DNA from: Marinobacter daqiaonensis
Lineage (GTDB): Bacteria > Pseudomonadota > Gammaproteobacteria > Pseudomonadales > Oleiphilaceae
Direction of reading: 5' to 3'
Length of the DNA stretch: 64,000 nt
Assembly: GCF_900115285.1 (NCBI RefSeq)
Contig: NZ_FOYW01000003.1
Coordinates: 248,001 to 312,000, forward strand
Both the position numbers and the translations under genes were made by a program. Below are positions 8,921-18,212 of this stretch, one piece after another (position 1 is the first letter of the stretch; the number at the start of each line of letters is the position of its first letter). Below the pieces are notes generated by a model. That model saw only the letters and a program-made list of their open reading frames with translations. It was not told where the DNA came from and made no database searches.

Positions 8921-9943
8921 ATGAAAAAACAACTGCTCGCACTGGCTATCGGTTCTCTGGTTGCTGCGCCTTCCCTGGTGCTGGCTGACAAGGGGCCAAC
9001 CGTCTACGGCAAGGTCAATATCACCTATGAGAACGTCGACGACGGCACCGATGATCAGTGGGAACTGCGGAGCAACGCTTCCCGTATCGGCGTCAAGGGC
9101 ACCCTCGACCTGGATATACAGAACGTTCAGGCCATCTATCAGGCTGAGTTCCAGATGGATGTTGACGACGGTAACCGTGGTGACAACAATGTCTTTTCCC
9201 AGCGCAACATCTACGGCGGCTTCAGGCACGCCAACCTGGGCACGCTGATCGCTGGGAAGTTCGATACCCCGCTCAAGAAAGCCCAGATGGACGTGGACCA
9301 GTTCGGTGACCTGGCGGCGGACATCGGCGCCATCGTTGACGGCGAGGAGCGCCTGAGCAATATTATCCAGTACAGCACGCCCAAGCTGGTCAATGCCGTG
9401 ACCCTCAACCTGGCAATGATTCCAGGCGAGGGCAGCACCCGCGCCGGTGAGGTACGCGACGGTGCGGCGGATGCTTTCTCCTCTTCACTGGTATTCGACA
9501 GTGGTACCTTCTATGGTGCCCTTGCCTATGACTCGGAAGTGCCCACCACCGTGTACGACGCGGACTTCGCCGGCGTTTCCAGCGCTGATTACACCGCCGA
9601 TGCAGTTCGCCTGACAGGTGGAGCCCGTATCCAGAACTTCGAGATTGGTGCCCTTTACCAGATGTCCGAGACCTCGGACGACGTGGCGGGCGTTTCTTAT
9701 GAGGACAGCTCCTATGTCCTCAGCGGCGCGGTCAAACTGTCCCGCTGGAAGCTCAAGGCCCAGTACGGTCTGACCGACCTGGATCAGTCCGACGATGATC
9801 TGACCCTGATGGCGTTGGGAGCGGACTACAAGGTGGGTGACAAGAGCAAGATATTCACCTATTACGCCAACGTTGAAGCTGACGACGCCGCGCTGGAAGA
9901 CACCAACTTCGGTGTTGGCTTCGAACACAAGTTCTCCATGTAA
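8921..9943 (+). CDS. Gram-negative general porin
   Basis: 340 residues with a typical signal peptide, MKKQLLALAIGSLVAAPSLVLA, followed by TVYGKVNITYEN and the conserved block SNASRIGVKGTLDL of trimeric porins. ISQRNIYGGFRHANLGTLIAGKFDTPLK-like motifs (QRNIYGGFRHANLGTLIAGK) support this. The protein is acidic, with alternating beta-strand character and a terminal aromatic-type ending (GFEHKFSM). It forms an outer-membrane diffusion channel. A terminator follows, so it is monocistronic. Confidence 0.9.
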   Translation: MKKQLLALAIGSLVAAPSLVLADKGPTVYGKVNITYENVDDGTDDQWELRSNASRIGVKGTLDLDIQNVQAIYQAEFQMDVDDGNRGDNNVFSQRNIYGGFRHANLGTLIAGKFDTPLKKAQMDVDQFGDLAADIGAIVDGEERLSNIIQYSTPKLVNAVTLNLAMIPGEGSTRAGEVRDGAADAFSSSLVFDSGTFYGALAYDSEVPTTVYDADFAGVSSADYTADAVRLTGGARIQNFEIGALYQMSETSDDVAGVSYEDSSYVLSGAVKLSRWKLKAQYGLTDLDQSDDDLTLMALGADYKVGDKSKIFTYYANVEADDAALEDTNFGVGFEHKFSM

Positions 9944-10016
9944 TGCTCCAGGCCAACCTCACGGGGTAGGCCGTTGTGCCTGAGTTGAAGACTTCGACTT
10001 GAGTTGACGACGCTTT

Positions 10017-10043
10017 ACCGGGATCTTCGAGTCCCGGTTTTTT
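10017..10043 (+). terminator. Intrinsic terminator after porin gene
   Basis: ACCGGGA (10017-10023) pairs with TCCCGGT (10032-10038) and is followed by a T run. Confidence 0.8.
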
Positions 10044-10046
10044 CGT

Positions 10047-11213
10047 TCAGGCGGGGCGCCAGTAGGCGGTTTCCCGGCCAACCCGGGAAGGCGCGGGCAA
10101 TTCCAGGGGCGGGACCTGGCGGTGCAGGAACCAACGCTCCGCCACGATCCGGCGGGTAAACCAATGGGACTTCATCAGGCTGGCAGCCAGGGGCATCTTG
10201 ACCCAGTCGGGCACCTGCAGGGCCGGGTCGGCGCTCATGGAGCGGGTGCCAAAGCGTTGGGCAATGGCTTCCCCGTAGGGTTGCAGGCTGCGGGCAGAGA
10301 GATCAGGCTCCGAGCGAATCACATTGGCGGCGATCAGCGCCGATTCCACCGCAGGGCGTATCCCCTCCCCGCTCTGGTTGAAGGCCAGGCCAGCGGCATC
10401 GCCGATCAGCATGATGCCGTCGTCCACCAGGGGGCGCTCGGCGTGGTCGTAGAGCAGGTAGGCGTGGTCCTTGAAGCGGCCAGGAAGGTTCGCGGGGATG
10501 CGCCCCTGGGACTGCATATTGGCGACAAACTTTTCCAGGTGTCGCGACAGCCTGGTGGGATCTTCCCGCCCCAGGCCCACACTCAGGTAATTTTGCTTGC
10601 GGAATATCCAGGCGTAACCCTTCAGGTCCCGGCAGAACCAGAGCTCGGGACGATCTCCCCGTGCCTGACAGTCACCGGCCTGCTCCGGGGTCATCTCGAA
10701 CTCCATTTCCTTGGCCGCCACGGTGGTTTCGTGGCTGCCAGGCCCCGCCCCGAGATACCGGGCCACGGGGCAGAAGTGGCCTCCGGCGCCGATCAGCAGC
10801 GGCGTTTCCCACCGGTCGTTGATGATCCAGTTGCCATTGCCGTGGCCGATGTCGGTGATTTCGGTGCCCAAGGCCTGGTCGGTACCGGCACGGTCGAGGA
10901 GATAACGATCAAACTCGTTGCGGCGGATGCCGTAGCTGACGTTCTCACCGTGATCGTTTTCCACGGCATTGTTGCCAATCATACCGATCCGGAAGCCGCG
11001 TATGGGCTCCAGAACATGATTCCTGGCATAGTCGTCGGGATCGATTTGCAGGGCGTCGAGTACCGCCGGGGTGATCCAGCCCGCACAGCTCTTGTCCCGC
11101 GGGAACCGGGCCTTGTCGATGAGCAGAATGCGCTTGCCGGTGTTCTGAAGGGCCCAGGCGAGGGTCGATCCGGCCGGCCCTGCGCCCACAATGATAAGAT
11201 CGTAGTAATCCAT
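10047..11213 (-). CDS. Geranylgeranyl reductase-family FAD-dependent oxidoreductase
   Basis: 388 residues. The FAD Rossmann motif VGAGPAGSTLAWAL is at residues 8-21, DKARFPRDKSCAGWITP resembles the substrate-side motif of geranylgeranyl reductases, and the second FAD motif is LIGDAAGLAFNQSGEGIRPA. Family members reduce isoprenoid double bonds or act as flavin monooxygenases or dehalogenases, so substrate cannot be stated. The start at 11213 was chosen because it places the nucleotide-binding fold at the N-terminus; the longer frame adds 19 unrelated residues. Confidence 0.8.
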   Translation of the reverse strand: MDYYDLIIVGAGPAGSTLAWALQNTGKRILLIDKARFPRDKSCAGWITPAVLDALQIDPDDYARNHVLEPIRGFRIGMIGNNAVENDHGENVSYGIRRNEFDRYLLDRAGTDQALGTEITDIGHGNGNWIINDRWETPLLIGAGGHFCPVARYLGAGPGSHETTVAAKEMEFEMTPEQAGDCQARGDRPELWFCRDLKGYAWIFRKQNYLSVGLGREDPTRLSRHLEKFVANMQSQGRIPANLPGRFKDHAYLLYDHAERPLVDDGIMLIGDAAGLAFNQSGEGIRPAVESALIAANVIRSEPDLSARSLQPYGEAIAQRFGTRSMSADPALQVPDWVKMPLAASLMKSHWFTRRIVAERWFLHRQVPPLELPAPSRVGRETAYWRPA

Positions 11214-11401
11214 ATCAATGGGTCCCTTCCCACGCGGGGCGGAATAAAGGCATCGGGCTGGCTCCAGCATGTTGTTGTTGTGGATGCGTCAAGAGCGCAC
11301 GGGTGTCAATGTCACCTGAATGAACAGTATAGAAAATGATCGGGTTTTGTCACCTTTTACCTGTGTCGTCCCTCTACGGATTGTTTCCGGTCTCTACTCG
11401 T

Positions 11402-12697
11402 TCAGCCGACCACAAGCTGCTGGGCCAGAGCCACCGCCAGCCCGGCCACCAGTGAAATCGCCATGGGTACCCCGACGGAGAGGCCCAGTCGCCGGGTGCC
11501 GATGCTTGCGGCCATGGTCGATTTCACAAGGTTATTGACCGAGGCCGCGATAACGATCCCCACGACTGCGGTACTGGCGGCAATGGACTCCTGGGACATG
11601 CGGGTCAGTGAGAGGGTGATGGCGTCAACATCGGTAATGCCGGAGGTGGCGGCCAGAACGTAAATCCCCAGGTCCCCCAGCCACTGGCGAAGCCATTCTC
11701 CCAGCATCAGTATGACAGTCAGCAGGGCGCCGAAGATCAGTGCGGACTTGAGGTCCAGGGGGTTCTGGTTCAGTGTGGGCTGGTCGACTCTCAGATCGCG
11801 CCGGTTGCGATGCCAGATGATTCCCGCGCCCAGGTAGAGAACAGCCGCCATGCTCAGGACCGGCCAGAGCAGGGCGGGCACGAGGGCGGTATTGATGATG
11901 GCACCGTAGATGAGGATGCGGGGGAACATGGTGCCGCAGGCTATCAGGATGCCTGCTGCGAACATGGGGCTCAGCGCGCCATTCTGCCTGGACTCACGGG
12001 CATAGTGCAGGGTGAGGGCGGTGGACGAACTGAGGCCGGCAAACAGGCTGGTGAAGAGGATGCCCTTTTCCGGTCCGCCCACCCGGATGGCGAAGTAACC
12101 CACGAAAGAGACCGAGGCGATCAGCACAACCATCCACCAGATCTCGTAGGGATTCAGTACGTCGCCGGGGCCCATGCCCTGATTGGGCAGCAGCGGCAGC
12201 AGCACCACGGTAATCAGCAGCAGTTTCAGCCCGGCGTCCAGCTCCCGTTCCTCCAGTTTATGGAGGGCGCCATGGATCTCCTGTTTATTGTCCAGGATCA
12301 GGGCGGTCACCACCGCCGCGGCCGCCGCCATCGCCATGTCCACGGCCACCACCATGGCGCCGAAGCAGAAGGTGAGCAGAATGCCGACAATACCGGTGAT
12401 ACTGTAGTCGCGGGTGTCGGCGGTCTGGATCCGGTAGGACACCAGGTTGACGCCGATAACCCCGAGGAACATGGCCGGAAACGCCCACACGGTCAGCGCC
12501 TCCGTCAGCTGTGCCGACACGGCCCCGAGCAGGCCGGTGAGAGCATGAGTGCGGATGCCCGCTATACGCTCGCCGGGTTTTTTCTCGCGGGCTTCCCAGC
12601 CCCGCTGAAGGCCGATCAGGGCGCCGAGTAGCAGAGCGATCGCCAGCTGGAGGGCAACTTCATTACTGTCCAGGAAAGAGCTTGCGACTTCATTCAC
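11402..12697 (-). CDS. MgtC/SapB-DUF4010 family membrane protein
   Basis: 431 residues and about a dozen hydrophobic segments. The first 150 residues carry the MgtC/SapB pattern (LLLGALIGLQRGWE and RTHALTGLLGAVSA); the remainder is the DUF4010 domain (GITDVDAITLS and the TAVVGIVIAASVNNLVKS block). The physiological role is not established; relatives are described in magnesium-limitation and virulence contexts for MgtC itself. It is an isolated gene. Confidence 0.8.
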   Translation of the reverse strand: MNEVASSFLDSNEVALQLAIALLLGALIGLQRGWEAREKKPGERIAGIRTHALTGLLGAVSAQLTEALTVWAFPAMFLGVIGVNLVSYRIQTADTRDYSITGIVGILLTFCFGAMVVAVDMAMAAAAAVVTALILDNKQEIHGALHKLEERELDAGLKLLLITVVLLPLLPNQGMGPGDVLNPYEIWWMVVLIASVSFVGYFAIRVGGPEKGILFTSLFAGLSSSTALTLHYARESRQNGALSPMFAAGILIACGTMFPRILIYGAIINTALVPALLWPVLSMAAVLYLGAGIIWHRNRRDLRVDQPTLNQNPLDLKSALIFGALLTVILMLGEWLRQWLGDLGIYVLAATSGITDVDAITLSLTRMSQESIAASTAVVGIVIAASVNNLVKSTMAASIGTRRLGLSVGVPMAISLVAGLAVALAQQLVVG

Positions 12698-12888
12698 GGG
12701 AGGTCAGATCCGGTCTGTTAGAATTGGGCATCGGGCAATCGGCAGCGTCAGGGTGGTGCGCCAGAAAGAACTCCGGCTTCCCCGGCGATCTTATTTTCGG
12801 GCCGCGCCGCACCAAGCATAACGGAAGTGGCCAGATCTTGTTAACCGGGCCGGTTCACCAGCCAGCAACCTTATGAGGCGCACTCCAC

Positions 12889-13717
12889 ATGTCTATCCTT
12901 TCCCAGACGGTATCCCTCGGCCCACTGGGTTTTACCGTGTCCCAGGTGTTGATGTTGTTCGCTCTTGGCGTTGCGCTTCTGGTGGGGGCGTTTCTGGGCC
13001 GGCGATATGGGGTGGTGGTCAGTGATGCGCTGTTCACCCTGATTCTGGTGGCGTTCGCCGGTGCCAGGGTGGTTTTCGTGCTTCGCTATCACGAGAGCTA
13101 CGGAGGCGTACTTTCGGTGCTGGATATTCGGGATGGCGGCTTTGATGTCACAGCCGGGGTAATTTCTGGCCTGCTATGGTTGTGCTGGTCCAGCTGGCGA
13201 AGCGCATCCCTGCGTCGCCCGCTCTCCGCCGCGGTGTTGTCGGCCGTAATGGTCTGGGGGGTGCTCGGCGGTCTGATTCTGTTGATGGACAGTGATAGCA
13301 GGCCGGTGCCCGACCTGACCCTTGCTTCGATGGATGAGAGTGCCATCAACCTTCGTGATGTTCAGGGGGGGAACGGACCGGCCCATGGTCGTGAATCTCT
13401 GGGCCACCTGGTGTCCGCCCTGTCGTCGTGAAATGCCCGTGCTGGCGGAGGCCCAGGCCGGCCAGGAGGGCATCGACTTTGTCTTCGTGAACGTGGGGGA
13501 GGAGCCACCCACTATCCGAGGCTTTCTCGACTCCCAGGGCCTGGCCCTGGACAATATCCTGCTGGACCGCAATAACCGTCTGGGCGCGGTTACCGGCACC
13601 CACGTTCTGCCGACCACCCTCTTCTACAACGCTGATGGGTTGCTGGTGTACAGTCATACCGGTGAGCTGTCCCGGGCGACCCTACGGCAGGGGGTGGAAA
13701 AGCTGTTGCCGCATTAA
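12889..13717 (+). pseudogene. TlpA-like thiol:disulfide oxidoreductase with membrane N-terminus, frameshifted
   Basis: Two overlapping frames together make one protein. Frame 1 (12889-13431) gives a membrane region of four or so helices resembling the prolipoprotein diacylglyceryl transferase-like domain of some TlpA proteins, then PDLTLASMDESAINLRDVQGG, the start of a TlpA thioredoxin domain. Frame 2 continues it exactly with DRPMVVNLWATWCPPCRREM (the CPPC redox site) to the stop at 13717. The break is at a run of seven Gs, 13365-13371. With six Gs the two parts join as QGGTDRPMVVNLW, about 275 residues. It may be a sequencing error, a real mutation or slippage. The role would be periplasmic disulfide reduction. 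Confidence 0.8.
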
Positions 13718-13822
13718 CGTCCGGAACTCGCGCCTGTCGCCGGTTGTCAGGAAACGCTACCCGACGACCCATTCTCGCCTCCGGTCCCGGGGGCCATCAT
13801 CAACAAAGGTCGGACTGCCCAT

Positions 13823-14896
13823 ATGATACCGGAGCTGGGAATAATCGAGGGGTTCTACGGGCCCATGTGGGGATGGGGCGACCGTCGTGCCCTGATGAGC
13901 TTGTTGCGGCCCCATGGCTACGACTTCTACTGGTATGCCCCCAAGGCTGACAGCTTCCTGCGTCGTGCCTGGCAGGAGCCCCATCCGCCGGAAGTGGCCG
14001 CGGAAATCGAGGGTTTTGGCCGGTGGTGTGATGATCAGGGCATCGGCTTCGGGATCGGGCTGAGCCCCTGGGAGGTGTTCAATCATTTCGATGACACCGC
14101 TCGCCGTGCGCTGGCCGACAAGCTGGCGTTTTTCGAGTCGGTGGGCGTGACCCGCCTGGCGATCCTGTTCGACGATATGAAGGCCGACACTCCCGAGCTC
14201 GCCCTGCGGCAGGTTGAAATCATTGACTGGATACGCCAGAGAACCGGTTTCCGACAGCTGGCGGTATGTCCGTCCTACTACTCGGATGATCCGGTGCTGG
14301 ACCGGATCTTCGGACAACGGCCATCAGGTTACCTGGAAGATCTGGGGGCGGCGCTGGATCCCACGGTGGATGTATTCTGGACCGGCGAGGAGGTTTGCGC
14401 ACGGCAGGTGTCCCCGGGACACCTGCGCCGGGTTGCCCGGCAACTGGGGCGCAAGCCATTGCTCTGGGACAACTATCCGGTAAACGACGGCGACCGTATG
14501 TCGCGGCACCTGCACCTGCGGGGGTTCACCGGGCGACCGTCGGTCAATGCCGGGCTCATTCGCGGCCACGCCATCAACCCGGCCCTCCAGCCCACGCTGA
14601 CCGCCATTCCGGCCCTGACCCTGGCCCGCAGCTACCTTGAGGGGGAGGACTACTGTTATGCCGAGGCGTTCCGGCTGGCGGCCCGGGAGATCGCCGGAAA
14701 TGAGCTGGCGGAGATGCTGCTGGAGGACCTGCTGTTGCTGCAGGATTCCGGACTGCACCGGCTCGGCGACGAGCGGGTGAGCCGGCTGAGGGAGCGTTAC
14801 CGGCCATTCGAAGACCAGCACCCGGTCGCCCGGGAGGTGGTGCGTTGGCTGGCCGGCAGCTACCAGGTCACCGATGAGATGGTTCAGACGCAGTAG
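13823..14896 (+). CDS. GH84-type beta-N-acetylglucosaminidase (O-GlcNAcase-like)
   Basis: 357 residues without a signal peptide, so probably cytoplasmic. IEGFYGPMWGW (residues 8-18) and DFYWYAPKAD are the hallmark opening of GH84 hexosaminidases. The catalytic Asp pair lies in AILFDDMKAD (Asp117-Asp118), used for substrate-assisted hydrolysis of N-acetylglucosaminides. VFWTGEEVC and LLWDNYPVND match later conserved blocks. Only the catalytic domain is present; the secreted multi-domain forms of clostridia are much longer. The natural substrate is unknown. The gene is isolated. Confidence 0.82.
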   Translation: MIPELGIIEGFYGPMWGWGDRRALMSLLRPHGYDFYWYAPKADSFLRRAWQEPHPPEVAAEIEGFGRWCDDQGIGFGIGLSPWEVFNHFDDTARRALADKLAFFESVGVTRLAILFDDMKADTPELALRQVEIIDWIRQRTGFRQLAVCPSYYSDDPVLDRIFGQRPSGYLEDLGAALDPTVDVFWTGEEVCARQVSPGHLRRVARQLGRKPLLWDNYPVNDGDRMSRHLHLRGFTGRPSVNAGLIRGHAINPALQPTLTAIPALTLARSYLEGEDYCYAEAFRLAAREIAGNELAEMLLEDLLLLQDSGLHRLGDERVSRLRERYRPFEDQHPVAREVVRWLAGSYQVTDEMVQTQ

Positions 14897-14917
14897 GCGG
14901 TTGGCGCCTGCTGACTG

Positions 14918-15916
14918 CTACTGACAATCCAGCTTTCGGGCCTGGCTGAACTGTTCCATCAGGGCGGCCTTTCCGCGTTGCTCGTCCCGGTATTCTTCCG
15001 GCAGGGGCTGTACGAAGTACAGGTAGTCACCTTTTTCGGCGTGTTCTGCCGGCAGTGGCGTGGCTCCCGGTTGTTCAAGAATGACCGGACTGATGACAGC
15101 GATGGTCAGGTCCGGTCGCCGTTGTTCCAGTACCCCCACCAGTCCCATCCGTTCCTCGCTGTGGAATGTCCCCGTGATCACCAGAACCTGATGGCCGGGA
15201 TCTTGCGCCAGGGTGACCAGGACCCGGTCGGCCATGGTGTTGTCCCGCAGCAGCTGGGCCTGGTAGGAATTTTCCAGGCGCTGCCGGTTTGCCTGCGTGT
15301 GGCTGCCATGGCCGTTGCTGCCCATGACCTCGAGAAATTTCTGGCGGTACCCCGGCGCCTCCCGGAAGGGCTGCGCCGGAAGCCGGTTTCTCACGGAGGA
15401 CGGCAGTCCATCCAGGTACCCGGGCCCCTTACGCCCCACGCAGCGCACCACCTCATCGGGGGCGTTGGCGGCCACCACCGGAAGCTGATGCCAGCGGGCG
15501 AACTCCATCAGGGGCCGGTACGAGGCCCTGTAGTTGCGCCAGGCGCCGGCATCCTCGATCAGTTCCTCCTCCCCCAGCCGGCCTTCCAGGTACTGGTCCA
15601 CCTCCCTCTGATGGTCCAGGTCAAAGGGCTCCAGCGCCAGTGCCTGCTCCGGGTTCCGGCTGTAAAGCGCCGCCTGCAGACGGGCCTGCAACAGGTGCGA
15701 TGCCTGATGACCGTGATGCTCTCCCACCACGATCACGTCCATTTCCGACAGCTGGTGGGCCAGCTGCGAAATCGTCACCCCTTTACCGGAATCGGCGCTG
15801 AACACCGCGGCATCGTAGAGCGTCACCGGTATTTCCTGCCGAGGCTGTTGCGGAGTCGCGCAACCAAGCAGGAGCGGCAGCGCCACCAGAAGTGAGGCAA
15901 TCGGTTTCATGGCCAT
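14918..15916 (-). CDS. ChaN/DUF399 family lipoprotein
   Basis: 332 residues. A lipoprotein signal peptide with lipobox LLLGC (Cys19) is clear, so it is membrane-anchored after cleavage. DVIVVGEHHGHQASH and the ALEPFDLDHQREVDQYL block match the ChaN family, which is reported to bind haem through His residues; VVITGTFHSEERMG-like sequence (VLVITGTFHSEE) is also conserved. Start at 15916 has CGGAG upstream; an ATG two codons later is possible. No haem uptake genes adjoin it, so the function is inferred only from the family. Confidence 0.8.
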   Translation of the reverse strand: MAMKPIASLLVALPLLLGCATPQQPRQEIPVTLYDAAVFSADSGKGVTISQLAHQLSEMDVIVVGEHHGHQASHLLQARLQAALYSRNPEQALALEPFDLDHQREVDQYLEGRLGEEELIEDAGAWRNYRASYRPLMEFARWHQLPVVAANAPDEVVRCVGRKGPGYLDGLPSSVRNRLPAQPFREAPGYRQKFLEVMGSNGHGSHTQANRQRLENSYQAQLLRDNTMADRVLVTLAQDPGHQVLVITGTFHSEERMGLVGVLEQRRPDLTIAVISPVILEQPGATPLPAEHAEKGDYLYFVQPLPEEYRDEQRGKAALMEQFSQARKLDCQ

Positions 15917-16057
15917 GGTGTCAGCTCCGGAGAGTCATCATGTGACAGGGGTGAGTGTATCCGAAAATCCAACCGGATCTCGACGAGAGGCAGGCAGAAG
16001 GAAACATCTGGGTTATGCTGATGCCATCTTTTCAATCGGATTCTGATCGGGACCCAA

Positions 16058-18028
16058 ATGCTGCCATTCCGGATTGTTGATCGTGTCAAATTTCTCGTCG
16101 AGCGCCAGCTGGTAAAGGGTGCCGGCTTCCAGTTACTGGTGGTCGCCGCCTTCATCGCCATCATCTCGATCATTGGCGGAATTCTGGTGGTGCCCCTGGA
16201 AGGTGAGTTCGATCACCTGGGTACCGCCATCTGGTGGGCGTTTCTGCGGCTGACGGATCCCGGTTACCTGGGTGATGACGTCGGTGCCTGGCGGCGCTTC
16301 GTCTCCACCCTGCTCACCATCAGTGGTTACGTAGTATTCATGGGTACCCTGGTGGCCATTCTTACCCGCTGGCTGATCGCCAGGATGAACGAGCTGGAGC
16401 GGGGGCTGACGCCGGTTACCCTTAAAAACCACATCGTGGTACTGGGCTGGACCAGCCAGACCCTGCCCATGCTGTCCGAGCTTCTGGGCTCTACCGGGCG
16501 TATGCGTCGCTTCCTGGAAAAGCACGATACCTCCCGGCTGAACCTGGTGGTGCTGGCGGAAGAGGCCAGCGCCCAGCAGGTGCACGAGCTTCGCAGCGAG
16601 CCGGGTATTGGCAGCCGGGCCCGGCAGGTCATTCTGCGCTCCGGCCTGCCCATCCAGCCCGACGCACTGCATCGGGTCGCGTGCCTCGATGCCGCCGCGG
16701 TGATTGTCCCCAGTGCCGTCCACGAGGCGGGAAGCCTGGTGACGTCGGACATGGAAACAGTCAAGGCACTGCTTTCCATCGCGGGACAGGCCCGGCACTA
16801 TCGTTCCTCACTGCCCTTCGTGGTGGCGGAACTTCAGGACATCCGCAAACTGCCGGTGATTGAACGGGCCTACCCCGGAGACATCGAAGTGGTTGCCGGG
16901 GATGCCACCATCAGTCGGCTGATGGCCCAGAATATCCTTCATCCGGGGCTCTCGGAAGTCTACAACGAACTGCTGGCCGGAGAAGGCGATAACGAAATCT
17001 ATGTGCGCAGCGGTGACTCCGTGGCCGGCTTGAGCCTTGGTGATCTGGCGTCCCAGAGACCCAGTGCCATCGTTCTGGGCGTGTTGAAACCTGCGGTAAA
17101 TGGCTGGGCCGTGCACCTGGCGGCGCCATCTGACACGCTCATCGAAGCCCGGGATCGGGTCGTGATGATCGCCCGGGATTACACCGCCACCGAGGCCGAC
17201 GCCAAACGGGCACCCCTGCCCCTGATCGTCCGCGGTGAGGTCAGCTCCCGGCCCCCGGAGATAACTGCCGCCGCCCACAGGGTGCTGGTACTGGGCTGGA
17301 ACCGGCGCGTGCCGAGTCTTATCGCCGAGCTGGCCAGTTACCGTGGCTGCCGCTTTGAGGTGAGGGTGGTTTCGGTGATCCCGACAGCGGAACGGGAGCA
17401 CAGTATTGCACAGTACGTTGGCCCCGAGATGCCTCTCCCCTGCCACCACCTGGAAACGGATTTCATGGTGGAAGAGGAGCTTCGCCGGATACAGCCGGCT
17501 GACTACGACTCGATTATTCTGCTCAGCAGCGACCGCCTGGCTTCGGGCGAGGAGGCGGATGCCCGGGCCATGGTGGGCTACCTGCAGCTGGAAGACCTGC
17601 TGAGCGAAGGGCAGCGGCGACCGCAGGTGATGATGGAGCTGAGTGATCCCGACAACCGGCAATTGCTGTATGGCCACCGCAGCGAGATGATGATCAGCTC
17701 GATGATCCTCAGCCACGTGCTGGCACAGGTTGCCCTGCGCCGTGAGTTGAGGGTGGTGCTCGACGAGCTGTTTACCGTCGGTGGGGCGGAGATCCTGTTT
17801 CGTGATCCCGCGGACTATCCACTGCCCGCCAGTGCCGATTTCCAGTTACTGGAAAAAACCCTCGCGGCGGAGGGCGAGATTGCCCTGGGGGTCCGCCGGG
17901 CCGTCGCTGACGAACGGGGCCATCATCTGCAACTGAACCCGCCGAGGGACGAGTACCTGGAACTGGAAGCTGGCGACCGCCTGGTGGTCATGACCGTGGT
18001 GACGGCAGATGCCCTGCAAAGCCGATAG
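16058..18028 (+). CDS. CASTOR/POLLUX-type ion channel protein with RCK-like domains
   Basis: 656 residues. Two or three N-terminal membrane helices bracket a pore-like segment, FLRLTDPGYLGDDVG (about residues 63-77), and an invariant-looking NHIVVLGWTSQTLPMLSELL follows. A second nucleotide-binding-like repeat starts RVLVLGWNRRVPSLIAELAS at about 410. This layout (DUF1012/CASTOR-POLLUX, TrkA-N-like repeats) is that of ligand-gated cation channels. Ion selectivity and ligand are unknown in bacteria. The Shine-Dalgarno signal is poor. No partner gene is next to it. Confidence 0.82.
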   Translation: MLPFRIVDRVKFLVERQLVKGAGFQLLVVAAFIAIISIIGGILVVPLEGEFDHLGTAIWWAFLRLTDPGYLGDDVGAWRRFVSTLLTISGYVVFMGTLVAILTRWLIARMNELERGLTPVTLKNHIVVLGWTSQTLPMLSELLGSTGRMRRFLEKHDTSRLNLVVLAEEASAQQVHELRSEPGIGSRARQVILRSGLPIQPDALHRVACLDAAAVIVPSAVHEAGSLVTSDMETVKALLSIAGQARHYRSSLPFVVAELQDIRKLPVIERAYPGDIEVVAGDATISRLMAQNILHPGLSEVYNELLAGEGDNEIYVRSGDSVAGLSLGDLASQRPSAIVLGVLKPAVNGWAVHLAAPSDTLIEARDRVVMIARDYTATEADAKRAPLPLIVRGEVSSRPPEITAAAHRVLVLGWNRRVPSLIAELASYRGCRFEVRVVSVIPTAEREHSIAQYVGPEMPLPCHHLETDFMVEEELRRIQPADYDSIILLSSDRLASGEEADARAMVGYLQLEDLLSEGQRRPQVMMELSDPDNRQLLYGHRSEMMISSMILSHVLAQVALRRELRVVLDELFTVGGAEILFRDPADYPLPASADFQLLEKTLAAEGEIALGVRRAVADERGHHLQLNPPRDEYLELEAGDRLVVMTVVTADALQSR

Positions 18029-18212
18029 ATCAGGGGATCTGGTGGTCTTTTCAGTCATTCATTAAAAAAATGCCGGGAATAGATAATATAAATTTCAATT
18101 ATGCGATAAAACTCACTAGAGTATCCGCCATCTTCGGTGATCTGCTCAAAATTTGAGCGGAGCGCTGGTTCACTGCAAGATCCTCCAACCCGTAATAGCA
18201 AGGACCAAGACC

